Assembly: GCF_001513955.1 (NCBI RefSeq)
Contig: NZ_KQ948152.1
Span: 62,001 to 126,000 of the forward strand
DNA from: Streptomyces pseudovenezuelae
GTDB taxonomy: Bacteria; Actinomycetota; Actinomycetes; Streptomycetales; Streptomycetaceae
DNA length: 64,000 bases
Direction of reading: 5' to 3'
Positions 22,635 through 31,500 of the stretch are shown here, piece after piece (the stretch's first letter is position 1; every line of letters starts with the position of its first letter). Made by a program: the position numbers and the translations under genes. Under the pieces are notes generated by a model, which was given only the letters and a program-made list of their open reading frames with translations, was not told where the DNA came from and searched no databases.

Positions 22635-22681
22635 CTGTCAGTGGCGGTTGTCACGATTCGACTGTCAGTGGCGGGTGTCAC
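22635..22681 (+). repeat. Two 20-bp direct repeats before the methyltransferase gene
   Basis: CTGTCAGTGGCGGTTGTCAC (22635-22654) recurs at 22662-22681 with a single T-to-G change. The starts are 27 bases apart. The second copy ends 10 bases before the methyltransferase ATG, so it overlaps the leader and ribosome site. It may be a binding-site pair or a tandem duplication. Confidence 0.65.
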
Positions 22682-22691
22682 TCTTGGGCGC

Positions 22692-23309
22692 ATGACGCAG
22701 AACAGTGATGGCGGGGGCGTGTCCGAGGTGGACTGGGACGCCGAGGCGGTGTCCTTCGACGAGGAGCCGGACCACGGGTTGCGGGACCCCGAGGTGCGCG
22801 CGGCCTGGGCCGAGCGGCTGCGGGACTGGCTCCCGGGGAGAGCGTGCGACGTCCTCGACCTCGGGTGCGGGACGGGGAGTCTGTCACTCCTCGCGGCCGA
22901 GCAGGGGCACCGGGTGACCGGGGTGGATCTGTCTCCGGCCATGGTGGACCTGGCCCGCGCGAAACTGGCCGGGCGTGACGCGGTGTTCCTCGTCGGTGAC
23001 GCCGCGCTGCCCCCGGTGGGGGAGCAGCGCTTCGACGTCGTCCTGGTCCGGCATGTGCTGTGGGCGCTGCCGGAGCCCGGGCGGGCACTGCGGCGGTGGT
23101 GGGGCCTGCTGCGGCCCGGTGGGCGGCTGGTGCTGGTGGAGGGGGTGTGGGCGGAGGCCGGGATACCGGCCGAGACGATCACGGGACTGGCCGAGCCGCT
23201 GGGCGGTCACGTGCGGGTGGAGCGGCTCTCGGAGCACTCCGTGCTGTGGGGGAAGGACGTGGACGACGAGCGGTACGCGGTGGTGGTGAGGGCGGTGAGG
23301 GGCGACTAG
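22692..23309 (+). CDS. Class I SAM-dependent methyltransferase
   Basis: A 205-residue protein. Motif I is VLDLGCGTGSLSLLAAEQGH and motif II VTGVDLSPAMVDLARAKL. Motif III, FLVGDAALPPVGEQRFDVVLVRHVLWALPEP, and motif IV, LLRPGGRLVLVEG, complete a Methyltransf_11-type Rossmann fold. The substrate is not evident. The start at 22692 (ATGACGCAG) lies right after the second direct repeat; the ribosome site there is weak (TTGGGCG). It is convergent with the DUF402 gene, overlapping by 4 bases. Confidence 0.88.
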   Translation: MTQNSDGGGVSEVDWDAEAVSFDEEPDHGLRDPEVRAAWAERLRDWLPGRACDVLDLGCGTGSLSLLAAEQGHRVTGVDLSPAMVDLARAKLAGRDAVFLVGDAALPPVGEQRFDVVLVRHVLWALPEPGRALRRWWGLLRPGGRLVLVEGVWAEAGIPAETITGLAEPLGGHVRVERLSEHSVLWGKDVDDERYAVVVRAVRGD

Positions 23310-23809
23310 AGCGGCGGGAAGCGGCGTTCGGCGTCGGGGTGTGCCAGCTGCTCCAGTTCGTTCAGGGCAGCCCATGCCGCCGACGCCGCCTCGGGGTCCG
23401 TCCGCGACAGACCGCTCTCCTCGAACTCGTCCTCGTCCAGGCGCAGGACCTGCGTGCCGTCCGCCGACACCCACAGGTCCAGGTCCAGGTCCTCCACGAC
23501 CAGCTCGGCGCCGCTCACGGTCGCCGGGCGGGTGATGTCGCAGTACCAGCCCTTCAAGGTGCCCTCCGGGGAGCGGACCTCCTTGACGGCGTACCAGCGG
23601 TCGCGCCAGTAGTGCTCGGTGAAGACGTCGCCCGGCTCGAAGCGGACGAAGCCGAAGTCACGGACGCCCTCCCCTGCCCAGAGGGCGCGGACCGTGACGC
23701 GGTTGCCGTCGTCGGTGAGGAGCTCCGCCTCGTAACGGATCTTCGTGCGGCCCGCCTTGAGCAGGACGACCTCCACCCGCCGCAAGGGCTCAGGCGAGTT
23801 CGCGGACAT
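23306..23809 (-). CDS. DUF402 (FomD-like) protein
   Basis: A 167-residue protein. It contains the DUF402 core: YWRDRWYAVKEV, GWYCDITRPATVSGAELVVEDLDLDLWV and VLRLDEDEFEESGL. The family folds as a small beta barrel and includes nucleoside/phosphonate diphosphatases such as FomD and Ntdp. Acidic residues in DLDLDLW and DEDEFEE are the likely metal ligands. The ATG at 23809 overlaps the 3' end of the upstream acetyltransferase gene by 20 bases, so the two form an operon. Confidence 0.8.
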   Translation of the reverse strand: MSANSPEPLRRVEVVLLKAGRTKIRYEAELLTDDGNRVTVRALWAGEGVRDFGFVRFEPGDVFTEHYWRDRWYAVKEVRSPEGTLKGWYCDITRPATVSGAELVVEDLDLDLWVSADGTQVLRLDEDEFEESGLSRTDPEAASAAWAALNELEQLAHPDAERRFPPL

Positions 23810-24719
23810 GACGTACCTCCGTGGCGCGGATCTCGTATCCGAACCACTTGTTGATCGCGAGCATGGGTTCGTTGCCGGCGTCATTGCCGGTGAAGGCCTC
23901 CGTGCAGCCGGCGGCACGGGCGCGGTGCAGGGAGGCGTTCTTGGCGAGCTTGGCGAGGCCGCGGCCGCGGAAGGCGCGGGCGGTGCCGGTCATGGCGGTG
24001 GCGTAGCGGCCGGCCCCGTCGGTGTGGGCGGCGCTGAAGGCGGCCGGACGGCCGTCGACCACGGCGATCGTGGTCAGGGCACGGTCGAGGAGCGGGTGCT
24101 TCCAGGTCTCCTCGATCCACGCCTCGTAGTCCGTGAGCTCGGCTTCCACATCGCTCGGTTCGTCCCCCGTGGTCTCCGCGTCCAGCTCGAAGAAGGGCCG
24201 CGGGTCGTCCGCGAAGTCGGCGGCGGTGCGCAGTTCGACGCCCGGCGGAAGGGGCTGGAGCGGCGGCAGCGTGCCGTTCGTCAGGTCCAGACGCAGGAAG
24301 TACGCGGAGCGGCTGGGCCGGTAGTCGTGCCGCTCGGCGAACACCCGGTTCTGCGGCTCGTCCAGGACCCAGGAGAACAGCCTGGTCGCCCCGTGCGCCG
24401 CCAGATGCTCCTCGGCGGTGCGGACGAGGAGAGCGCCGGCCCCGCGGCGGGTGCGGTCCGGGCGTACGTAGATGTTGAGATAGCCCTGTCCCGGCTCAGG
24501 GCTGTCGTGGGCGAGGCCGATCTGGGCCGTGCCGGTCACCTCGCCGTCCTCCTCCGTCACGAGGCAGCGGTAGTGCGCGTCAGGGTCGGTGTGGACAAGG
24601 CGGTGCAGCACGCTGGCCGGGGTCCACAGCATGAACGGGACGGCCAGATGGCGGACATGGGCGAAGGCCTCGACGTCGGCAGGGTCCTGGGGGCGCAGGT
24701 CGCGCACGGTCACGGTCAT
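23790..24719 (-). CDS. Tandem-GNAT acetyltransferase
   Basis: A 309-residue protein with two GNAT domains. The first (about 1-150) carries NIYVRPDRTRRGAGALLVRTAEEHL. The second (about 165-309) carries ATAMTGTARAFRGRGLAKLAKNASLHRARAAGCTEAFTGNDAGNEPMLAINKWFGYE. Two-domain GNATs of this size in actinobacteria include mycothiol synthase-like and uncharacterised members. The mycothiol synthase signature is not evident, so no substrate is proposed. The start at 24719 places the domain immediately. Confidence 0.85.
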   Translation of the reverse strand: MTVTVRDLRPQDPADVEAFAHVRHLAVPFMLWTPASVLHRLVHTDPDAHYRCLVTEEDGEVTGTAQIGLAHDSPEPGQGYLNIYVRPDRTRRGAGALLVRTAEEHLAAHGATRLFSWVLDEPQNRVFAERHDYRPSRSAYFLRLDLTNGTLPPLQPLPPGVELRTAADFADDPRPFFELDAETTGDEPSDVEAELTDYEAWIEETWKHPLLDRALTTIAVVDGRPAAFSAAHTDGAGRYATAMTGTARAFRGRGLAKLAKNASLHRARAAGCTEAFTGNDAGNEPMLAINKWFGYEIRATEVRHVRELA

Positions 24720-24790
24720 GAAGGCGCACGTTACGGGGGAGGCCCGCACGGGTGCCTCCCATTTTCCGGAGGGTGCGGGACAATCGGCTC

Positions 24791-25162
24791 GTGACCTTGA
24801 AGATCCACATCGACGACAGTGCGCCGCCGTACGAGCAGGTGCGGGTGCAGATCTCCGAGCAGGCGCGGGCGGGGGTGCTCCCGGTGGGGTACCGGCTGCC
24901 GACCGTGCGGGGGCTCGCCGAGTCGCTCGGGCTCGCCGCGAACACCGTCGCCAAGGCGTACCGGGCGCTGGAGAGCGACGGGGTGATCGAGACACGGGGG
25001 CGCAACGGCACGTTCGTGGCTGCCGCGGGCTCGGCGGCGGAACGTGAACTGGCCTCGGCCGCGCAGGCGTACGTCGAGCGGGCCCGGCGACTGGGGCTCA
25101 CCGAGACCGACGCCCTCGCGGCCGTACGGGACGCGCTGCGGGCGGCCTACGGGGAGAGCTGA
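24791..25162 (+). CDS. GntR-family regulator, YtrA subfamily
   Basis: A 123-residue protein with a GTG start at 24791. The winged helix (PPYEQVRVQISEQARAGVLPVGYRLPTVRGLAESLGLAANTVAKAYRALESDGVIETRGRNGTFV) is followed only by a short helical tail, the YtrA type without an effector domain. Such regulators usually control adjacent ABC transporters, but none is next to it here. Its last 16 bases overlap the convergent DUF72 gene. Confidence 0.88.
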   Translation: MTLKIHIDDSAPPYEQVRVQISEQARAGVLPVGYRLPTVRGLAESLGLAANTVAKAYRALESDGVIETRGRNGTFVAAAGSAAERELASAAQAYVERARRLGLTETDALAAVRDALRAAYGES

Positions 25163-25878
25163 GAAAGCGAGGCGAAGGTCCGTGCGTTGCGCACGGCGGC
25201 ACCGTTCGGATCGTTGTTGAAGTACACGTACACGTCCTCGTCCCCGGCCCAGGTCTCCTCGATCCGCCCGGCCCAGGTTTCCAGTGATCGTCTGCCGTAG
25301 TGCGGCCATGCCTGCGCCCGGCCCTCGTGGAGGCGGACGTACCCCCAGTCGGTGGTGCGCCACAGGGGGGTCACCGGACGGGCCCGGACATCGGCCCAGC
25401 ACAGGGCCGCGCCCCGGGTCTCCAGGACCTCGCGGGTCGCGGGCGTCCACCAGGACACGTGGCGGGGTTCGACCGCGACCCGCGTCGACGCGGGGAAACA
25501 GGCCAGGCAGGCGTCCAGCAGGTCGGTGTCGGCGCGCAGCGTCGGGGGCAACTGGAGGAGCACCGGCCCCAGTCGGTCGCCCAGCCCCTGCGCGTGGTGC
25601 ATCAGGCGGTGCACCGGTTCCTTCGGGTCCTTCAGCCGCTTGATGTGGGTCAGGTACCGGCTCGCCTTCACCGCCACCACGAAGTCCCCCGGCACGCGCT
25701 CGCGCCACGCCTCGAAGGTCACCCGGCTCGGCAGCCGGTAGAAGGCGTTGTTGATCTCGACCGTCGGGAAGTGCGCCGCGTACTCCTCCAGCCAGAGCCG
25801 CACGGGGACGCCGTCGGGATACAGGACGCCCCGCCAGTCCTTGTACTGCCACCCCGACGTGCCGACGAACAGGGTCAT
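25147..25878 (-). CDS. DUF72 family protein (TIM-barrel, YecE-like)
   Basis: A 243-residue protein. It starts TLFVGTSGWQYKDWRGVLYP and contains EINNAFYRLPS, FVVAVKASRYLTHIKRLKDP, LGPVLLQLPP and VYVYFNNDPNGAAVRNA. These are the conserved blocks of the DUF72/YecE family. The family folds as a TIM barrel; its function is not established. The gene is convergent and overlaps the GntR gene by 16 bases. Confidence 0.92.
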   Translation of the reverse strand: MTLFVGTSGWQYKDWRGVLYPDGVPVRLWLEEYAAHFPTVEINNAFYRLPSRVTFEAWRERVPGDFVVAVKASRYLTHIKRLKDPKEPVHRLMHHAQGLGDRLGPVLLQLPPTLRADTDLLDACLACFPASTRVAVEPRHVSWWTPATREVLETRGAALCWADVRARPVTPLWRTTDWGYVRLHEGRAQAWPHYGRRSLETWAGRIEETWAGDEDVYVYFNNDPNGAAVRNARTFASLSQLSP

Positions 25879-25893
25879 ACACCCATCAAAGCA

Positions 25894-26988
25894 CTACAGA
25901 TACAGCCCCGCGTCCGCCCCGGGCCGCGGCTCCGGCACCGCCGTCGGCGACGTCCCCCGGCGCAGCGCGTACAGCTCGGCCAGGGTCGCCCCTTCGCGGC
26001 CCACGCCCTCCTCGGCGCCGAGCCAGCCCACCGCCTCACGGCGGGTCAGCGGGCCCACCTCGATGCGGGCCAGACAGCGGCCGGGGCGGACCACCGCAGG
26101 GTGCAGGCGCTCCAGGTCCTCGTTGGTGGTGACGCCGACCAGGACGTTGCGCCCCTGGCCCAGCAGGCCGTCGGTCAGGTTCAGCAGCCGCGACAGGGCC
26201 TGGCCCGCCGTGTGCTTCGCCTCGCCGCGGATCAGCTCGTCGCAGTCCTCCAGGAGCAGCAGCCGCCAGCGGCCCTTGCCCGTCGAGTCCTCCTCGCCGA
26301 TCGCGATGTCCATCAGATAGCCGACGTCGCTGAACAGCCGCTCCGGGTCCAGTACGCAGTCCACCTGGCACCAGTCCCGCCAGGAGCGGGCCAGCGTGCG
26401 CAGGGCGGAGGTCTTGCCGGTGCCCGGCGGGCCGTGGAGCAGCAGAAGACGGCCCGCGATGTCCTCCGGGGTCGTCTTCATCAGGCGGTCCATCGCGTCC
26501 GCGACCGGTGCCGTGTAGTTCTCCCGCACCTCGTCCCAGGTGCCCGCGGAGATCTGCCGGGTCGTGCGGTGCGGGCCGCGCCTGGGGGAGACGTACCAGA
26601 AGCCCATCGTCACGTTCTCCGGCTGGGGTTCCGGCTCGTCCGCCGCGCCGTCGGTGGCCTGGTCGAGGACCTTCTTGGCCAGCTCGGCGTCGGTCGCCGT
26701 CACGGTCACGTCGGCGCCGCGGTTCCAGCGGGAGATCAGCAGGGTCCAGCCGTCGCCCTCGGCGAGGGTCGCGCTGCGGTCGTCGTCGCGGGCGACGCGC
26801 AGCACCCGGGCGCCCGCCGGCAGCAGGGTGGCCCCGGTGCGGACCCGGTCGATGTTGGCCGCGTGGGAGTACGGCTGCTCACCCGTCGCGAAGCGGCCGA
26901 GGAACAGCGCGTCGACGACGTCGGAAGGCGAGTCGCTGTCGTCGACGTTGAGCCGGATCGGCAGAGCCTCGTGCGGGTTCGCAGACAT
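25894..26988 (-). CDS. AAA-family ATPase with N-terminal accessory domain
   Basis: A 364-residue protein. Residues 1 to about 125 are a DUF5925-like domain (ALFLGRFATGEQPYSHAANIDRVR) seen in Streptomyces AAA proteins. Residues about 150-330 form the AAA module: Walker A GPPGTGKT (186-193), Walker B LLLLEDCDE (243-251), sensor region NVLVGVTTNEDLERLHPAVVRPGR and the arginine-finger stretch. It is probably a chaperone-like remodeller with unknown clients. The start at 26988 is preferred; two further ATGs lie 9 and 36 bases upstream, and no strong ribosome site separates them. It is divergent from the GH39 gene. Confidence 0.85.
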   Translation of the reverse strand: MSANPHEALPIRLNVDDSDSPSDVVDALFLGRFATGEQPYSHAANIDRVRTGATLLPAGARVLRVARDDDRSATLAEGDGWTLLISRWNRGADVTVTATDAELAKKVLDQATDGAADEPEPQPENVTMGFWYVSPRRGPHRTTRQISAGTWDEVRENYTAPVADAMDRLMKTTPEDIAGRLLLLHGPPGTGKTSALRTLARSWRDWCQVDCVLDPERLFSDVGYLMDIAIGEEDSTGKGRWRLLLLEDCDELIRGEAKHTAGQALSRLLNLTDGLLGQGRNVLVGVTTNEDLERLHPAVVRPGRCLARIEVGPLTRREAVGWLGAEEGVGREGATLAELYALRRGTSPTAVPEPRPGADAGLYL

Positions 26989-27155
26989 GCCGCCCATGAT
27001 CCGGCACGAGTCCTCCCCACGCACCCGGTTTCTGTGGTGCGTCGGTTGTGTCGTGCGTGTCCCGTCCTTCCGCTCTGTCCTCTAAGTCCTGTTACAGAGC
27101 TGTGCATCTCCGGCATCTGCCCGCACCGGCGTGTTCGCGGATACCGTTGCCCCCG

Positions 27156-28577
27156 ATGGGACGTCATGAGTGGTATTCGGGGGCACGGCGGTGGCGCCTC
27201 ACCGCTCTGCTCGGGGTGGGTGCGGTGGCTCTGGCGCTGGTCGTGACCCTCCTCAACACGCTTCCGGGCGGCGGCGCGGGCACCGACGGCACCTCACGCA
27301 ACGGCGACCGGGTCCACGGCACCCCGACGACCACACCGGACGCGGACACCCCGGACGTCGGCTGGGGTTTCACCCACACCCAGTTCAGCGCCGACGAGGG
27401 CAACTCCACGGCCACCGAGCGGGTCGGGCAACGCATCCGGGAAGCGGGCGGGCTCCCGCAGAACCAGCACATCATGGGCTGGGGTGCCGACAACCCCGAG
27501 CCGGTCGAGGGGCGTTACGACTTCGAGGACCTGGACCGGCGCGTCGACTTCATCCGCGCCTCCGGCTCCACCCCGATCATCACCCTGTGCTGCGCGCCGG
27601 ACTGGATGAAGGGCGGCGAGGCGGGCGTCGGCAAGACCGACTGGAGCAAGGCGGCCCTGGAGACCGCGCCGGACCCCGCGCACTTCGAGGACTACGCGGC
27701 GCTCGCCGCGACCGTCGCCAAGCGGTACCCGGACGTACGCCACTTCATCGTCTGGAACGAGTTCAAGGGCTTCTGGAACGACGGGAAGGCGCGCTGGGAC
27801 TACGAGGGGTACACCCGGCTCTACAACCTGGTCTACAAGGCGCTGAAGAAGGTCGACCCCAAGATCATGGTGGGCGGCCCGTACCTCGTGATGGACAGCG
27901 TCGACCCGCGCTCCGAGGACGCCTCCCCGACCTTCAAGGGCGCCTGGGGCGCGATGGACCAGCGGATCCTCGACGCCTTCGACTACTGGAACAGGAACAA
28001 GGCCGGCGCCGACTTCGTGGTCGTGGACGGCTCCAGCTACACCAACGACGACGAGCTGCTGCCGAACGAGTTCGCGGCCACCGACAAGCTCACCGCGGTG
28101 AGCCGGTGGGTGCGGCAGCGGACGGGCAACCTGCCGCTGTGGTGGGCCGAGTACTACGTCGAGCCCGCCGACAGCCGGGACGAACGCGAGGGCTGGTCCG
28201 AGAACCGCCGGGTCGCGGTCCAGGCCGCCGGAATGATCGCGCTGGCCAGGGGCGGCACCACGTCCGCCCTCTACTGGAACCCGGAGAACGAGAAGGGCAC
28301 GGACTGCGCGGGCTGTCTGTGGACGCCGACCAGCGGCAGCGGCGGTGGGCAGCCCTTGCCGATGTTCGACCTCGTCAGCCGGTTCAGCACGGCCTTCCCG
28401 CCGGGGAGCGCGTACGAGAACGTCCCGGTCGCCGCCGACGACGTGCCCAACGTCCGGGTCCTCGCCACCGGCAGGACCGTGCTGGTGGTGAACACCCTGA
28501 ACCGGCAGATCAGCGCCGACATCGACGGGAAGAAGTTCGACATGCAGGCGTATGAAGTCAAGTGGCTCACCCGCTGA
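27156..28577 (+). CDS. Membrane-anchored glycoside hydrolase family 39-like protein
   Basis: A 473-residue protein. The N-terminus has one membrane anchor (residues about 14-36, LTALLGVGAVALALVVTLLN), then an extracellular linker. The (beta/alpha)8 domain has the acid/base Glu202 in IVWNEFKGFWND and the nucleophile Glu332 in LWWAEYYVEP, the spacing of clan GH-A enzymes. Sequences such as GWGFTHTQFSAD and RYDFEDLDRRVDFIRASG resemble GH39 xylosidase-like proteins. It faces a polysaccharide synthesis operon across only 12 bases, so trimming of the exported polymer is a reasonable guess. The substrate is unproven. Confidence 0.82.
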   Translation: MGRHEWYSGARRWRLTALLGVGAVALALVVTLLNTLPGGGAGTDGTSRNGDRVHGTPTTTPDADTPDVGWGFTHTQFSADEGNSTATERVGQRIREAGGLPQNQHIMGWGADNPEPVEGRYDFEDLDRRVDFIRASGSTPIITLCCAPDWMKGGEAGVGKTDWSKAALETAPDPAHFEDYAALAATVAKRYPDVRHFIVWNEFKGFWNDGKARWDYEGYTRLYNLVYKALKKVDPKIMVGGPYLVMDSVDPRSEDASPTFKGAWGAMDQRILDAFDYWNRNKAGADFVVVDGSSYTNDDELLPNEFAATDKLTAVSRWVRQRTGNLPLWWAEYYVEPADSRDEREGWSENRRVAVQAAGMIALARGGTTSALYWNPENEKGTDCAGCLWTPTSGSGGGQPLPMFDLVSRFSTAFPPGSAYENVPVAADDVPNVRVLATGRTVLVVNTLNRQISADIDGKKFDMQAYEVKWLTR

Positions 28578-28589
28578 GCCACTCGGACC

Positions 28590-31500
28590 TCACTTCATCG
28601 TCAGGAACCGCTGCACCAGCGCCGCCAGGAACACCGCGAGCAGCGGCAGCGCGAACCAGAAGCTGCTCTGCAGCCACCGCAGCTGCCGCACCCCCGGCCG
28701 CACCGCGACCCGCACCACCTCACGGGCCGAGAGCAGCAGGATCAGCGCCAGCGCGGCCAGCGCCCCCACCACCGACCAGGGCGTCCACGTCACCTGCGGT
28801 CCGATCGGCCCCGGGTCGGCCTTCGGGACCTTCCCGGCGGGCTGGTCCCGCAGGGCGTACAGGGTCACGTCGTCGTTGGTGAGGACCCGCCTGAGCTCCT
28901 TGCGGCTGTCGAGGTTGTCGAGCAGCCGCGGCTCCCACGTCCTCGAATAGCCGACGTCCAGACGCAGATAGGTGACCTGGCTGACGTTGACCATCAGATA
29001 CGAGTTCGGGCCCGCGTCCTTCAGGGACTTGACCAGTCCGGACACCAGCACCGGGTCGGTCGGTGCCAGCGTCGGCACATAGGACACCTTCTCCATGTCC
29101 CGCGCGCCCCACGGCATCGCCGGCGTCACGTTGTTCAGCGTGTCGTTGGACAGCCACAGCACCCGCACCGTCGGATCGTCGTGCGCGTAGACGTAGTCCA
29201 TCGCGGTGACCTCGCCGGGCTGGATCCGCTCGAACGGCTCGTTGCCCCAACGGGCCACCAGGAAGCCGCCGATGAGCAGCAGCCCCGCCATCAGCGCGGC
29301 CACCGGGGCGAGACTGACCCGGTCCTTCTCGCGCTCCTTCGCGGTGACCCCGGTGCGCGGGAAGAGCGCCAGCGCGGCGAGCAGACCGGCTCCGGGCAGG
29401 GCGAACATGAAGACCCGCAGGGCCATCTCACCGCCGTACGACTGCATGCCGAAGCCGAGGAACGGCACGAAGGTCAGGACGAGCAGCGCGGCTTCCCGGT
29501 ACTTGTGCTCGCGGCGGCGCCACCAGCCGTAGCAGGCGAGGGCCATGACCCCGCCGGCCAGCAGCACACGCACGTACAGCACCAGCTTGTGGGTCGAACT
29601 GCCGCCCTCGATACGGCCGGAGACCGACGAGGAGACGTTGCCGCCGACGCCGCCGACCCCGCCGAACAGGTCGTCGAAGTGGCCCGACCAGTACGGCTCG
29701 GCCATCCAGCCGATCCAGGCGGCCACCATCACGGCGAACAGGATCGGCAGGCCGCGCAGTTCGCTGCGGCCGATCAGCACGAGCACCGCCAGCACGCCCA
29801 GCATCACGAACGGGGTGAGCTGGTGGGCGGGCACGCTCGCCGCGAACAGACCGATCAACACCGCTAGCAGCACCGCCCGTTGGCGGCGGTTCGTCGGTTC
29901 GACCTCGGCCTCACCCGGCCGCCGCTTCGTCCAGATCACGCGCGGGGCGCGGAACCAGACGAGCAGGACCGCCACGAACACCAGGTAGAGCAGATAGGTG
30001 AAGCCCTGCGGGGAGAAGTAGTCCTGGCCGACCCAGCCGCTGAGCACGAAGATCCAGATGCCGGTCCACTTGGCCCGCCAGCTCGCCCGCATGTGCCGGA
30101 CCAGCAGGAACATCGGTACCAGGTAGAGCAGTTGGATCGCCGTCGGCCACCACCTGATGACCTCGGTGAGGTCGGTGACCCCGCACGCCCTGGCCACGAA
30201 CGCGGCCGCCGCGAAGAAGCCCGGCCAGCTCCAGCGGGCGTCCAGGTCGGGCACCGCGGAACCGGTCCGGTCGATGTAGTCGATGAACCCGAGGTGCTGC
30301 CAGGCCGTCGCGAACCGCGGTTCGACCTCGATCACCGCGGGCAGCGCGTGCAGCGAGAACACGGTCGCCACCAGGGTGAGCAGCAGCAGCGCCTTGTGCT
30401 CACGGCCCAGCCAGAGCAGCGAGGCGAAGACCACGACCAGCAGCGCCGCACCGGCCAGCGTCGGCAGCGGCAGGACCGAGATCAGCCCGAGCCCGCCCAT
30501 CCGGTCCAGGTCGGCCTCGCCGAGGCTCAGCGCCGGTACCCAGTACAGGAGCAGCGCGACGGCCAGCAGACAGCCGAGGAACATCCCGAGCCAGGTGGGC
30601 TGCAGCCGCTCCCGCGGGGACAGGGGCCGTGGCGGCTCCGCGGGCAGCGCCGCTTCCTCCCGCGCGGCGGGCTCCTCCGGTACGTCGATCTCCTTGCCCG
30701 TGTCGAAGGCCACCTCGAACGGCGCGTCCACCTCCGGCTCGGCCGGGCCCACGGAGGACTCGGAGCCCGGTTCCCGCGCCTGCACCGGCAGCCCGAGCTC
30801 GGAGGGCTTCTGCAGCGCCCACGTCGGCCGGTCGCGCGTCACGCCGGTCACGGGCGTGCCGGTGGGCGGGGTGCCGGGCCCGGGGCGTACGTCGGGACGG
30901 CGTTCCTGGTGGTCGAAGTCGACGTGGATGCCCAGCGCGAGGGTGTCCTGGTCGAGCGCCCACGCGGGGCGGCGGGCGCGGCCGGCGGCCGGTACCTCGC
31001 GCGTCCCGAGGTCGGCGAGGTCGCCGTCGGGAGCCGCGGTCGCGGGCACCTCGGGGGGCGGGGCGTGCCGGACCGTCCGGTAGAGCCTGGGCGCGGCGAT
31101 GGCGACGATCACCGCGAGCGAGGAGATCTCGGCGACGCCCGCTCCGGTCAGCCCCATGCGGGGCAGGAGCAGCAGCGTCAGCCCGAGCACCATCGCGCAC
31201 AACAGGCCCTGCAGCCAGGCGAGTCCGGAGGTGCGGCTCTGCGCGCGCAGCACCGCGAAGTACGTCTCCATGACGACCCGCAGCACCGCGCCGACGGCGA
31301 ACCAGCGCAGCAGCGGGGTGGCCGCGTCCGCGTAGCCCGGCCCGAACACTCCGAGGATCCAGGGCGCCCCGAAGAACAGGACGCCGGCCACCGGCAGCAT
31401 GATCCGCGCCATCCGCTTCAGCGCGGCACGGGTGTTGGCGGCCAGCCGGCCGGGGTCGTGCGAGCCCTCGACGGTCAGGGAGGCGCCCATGTTGATGGCG

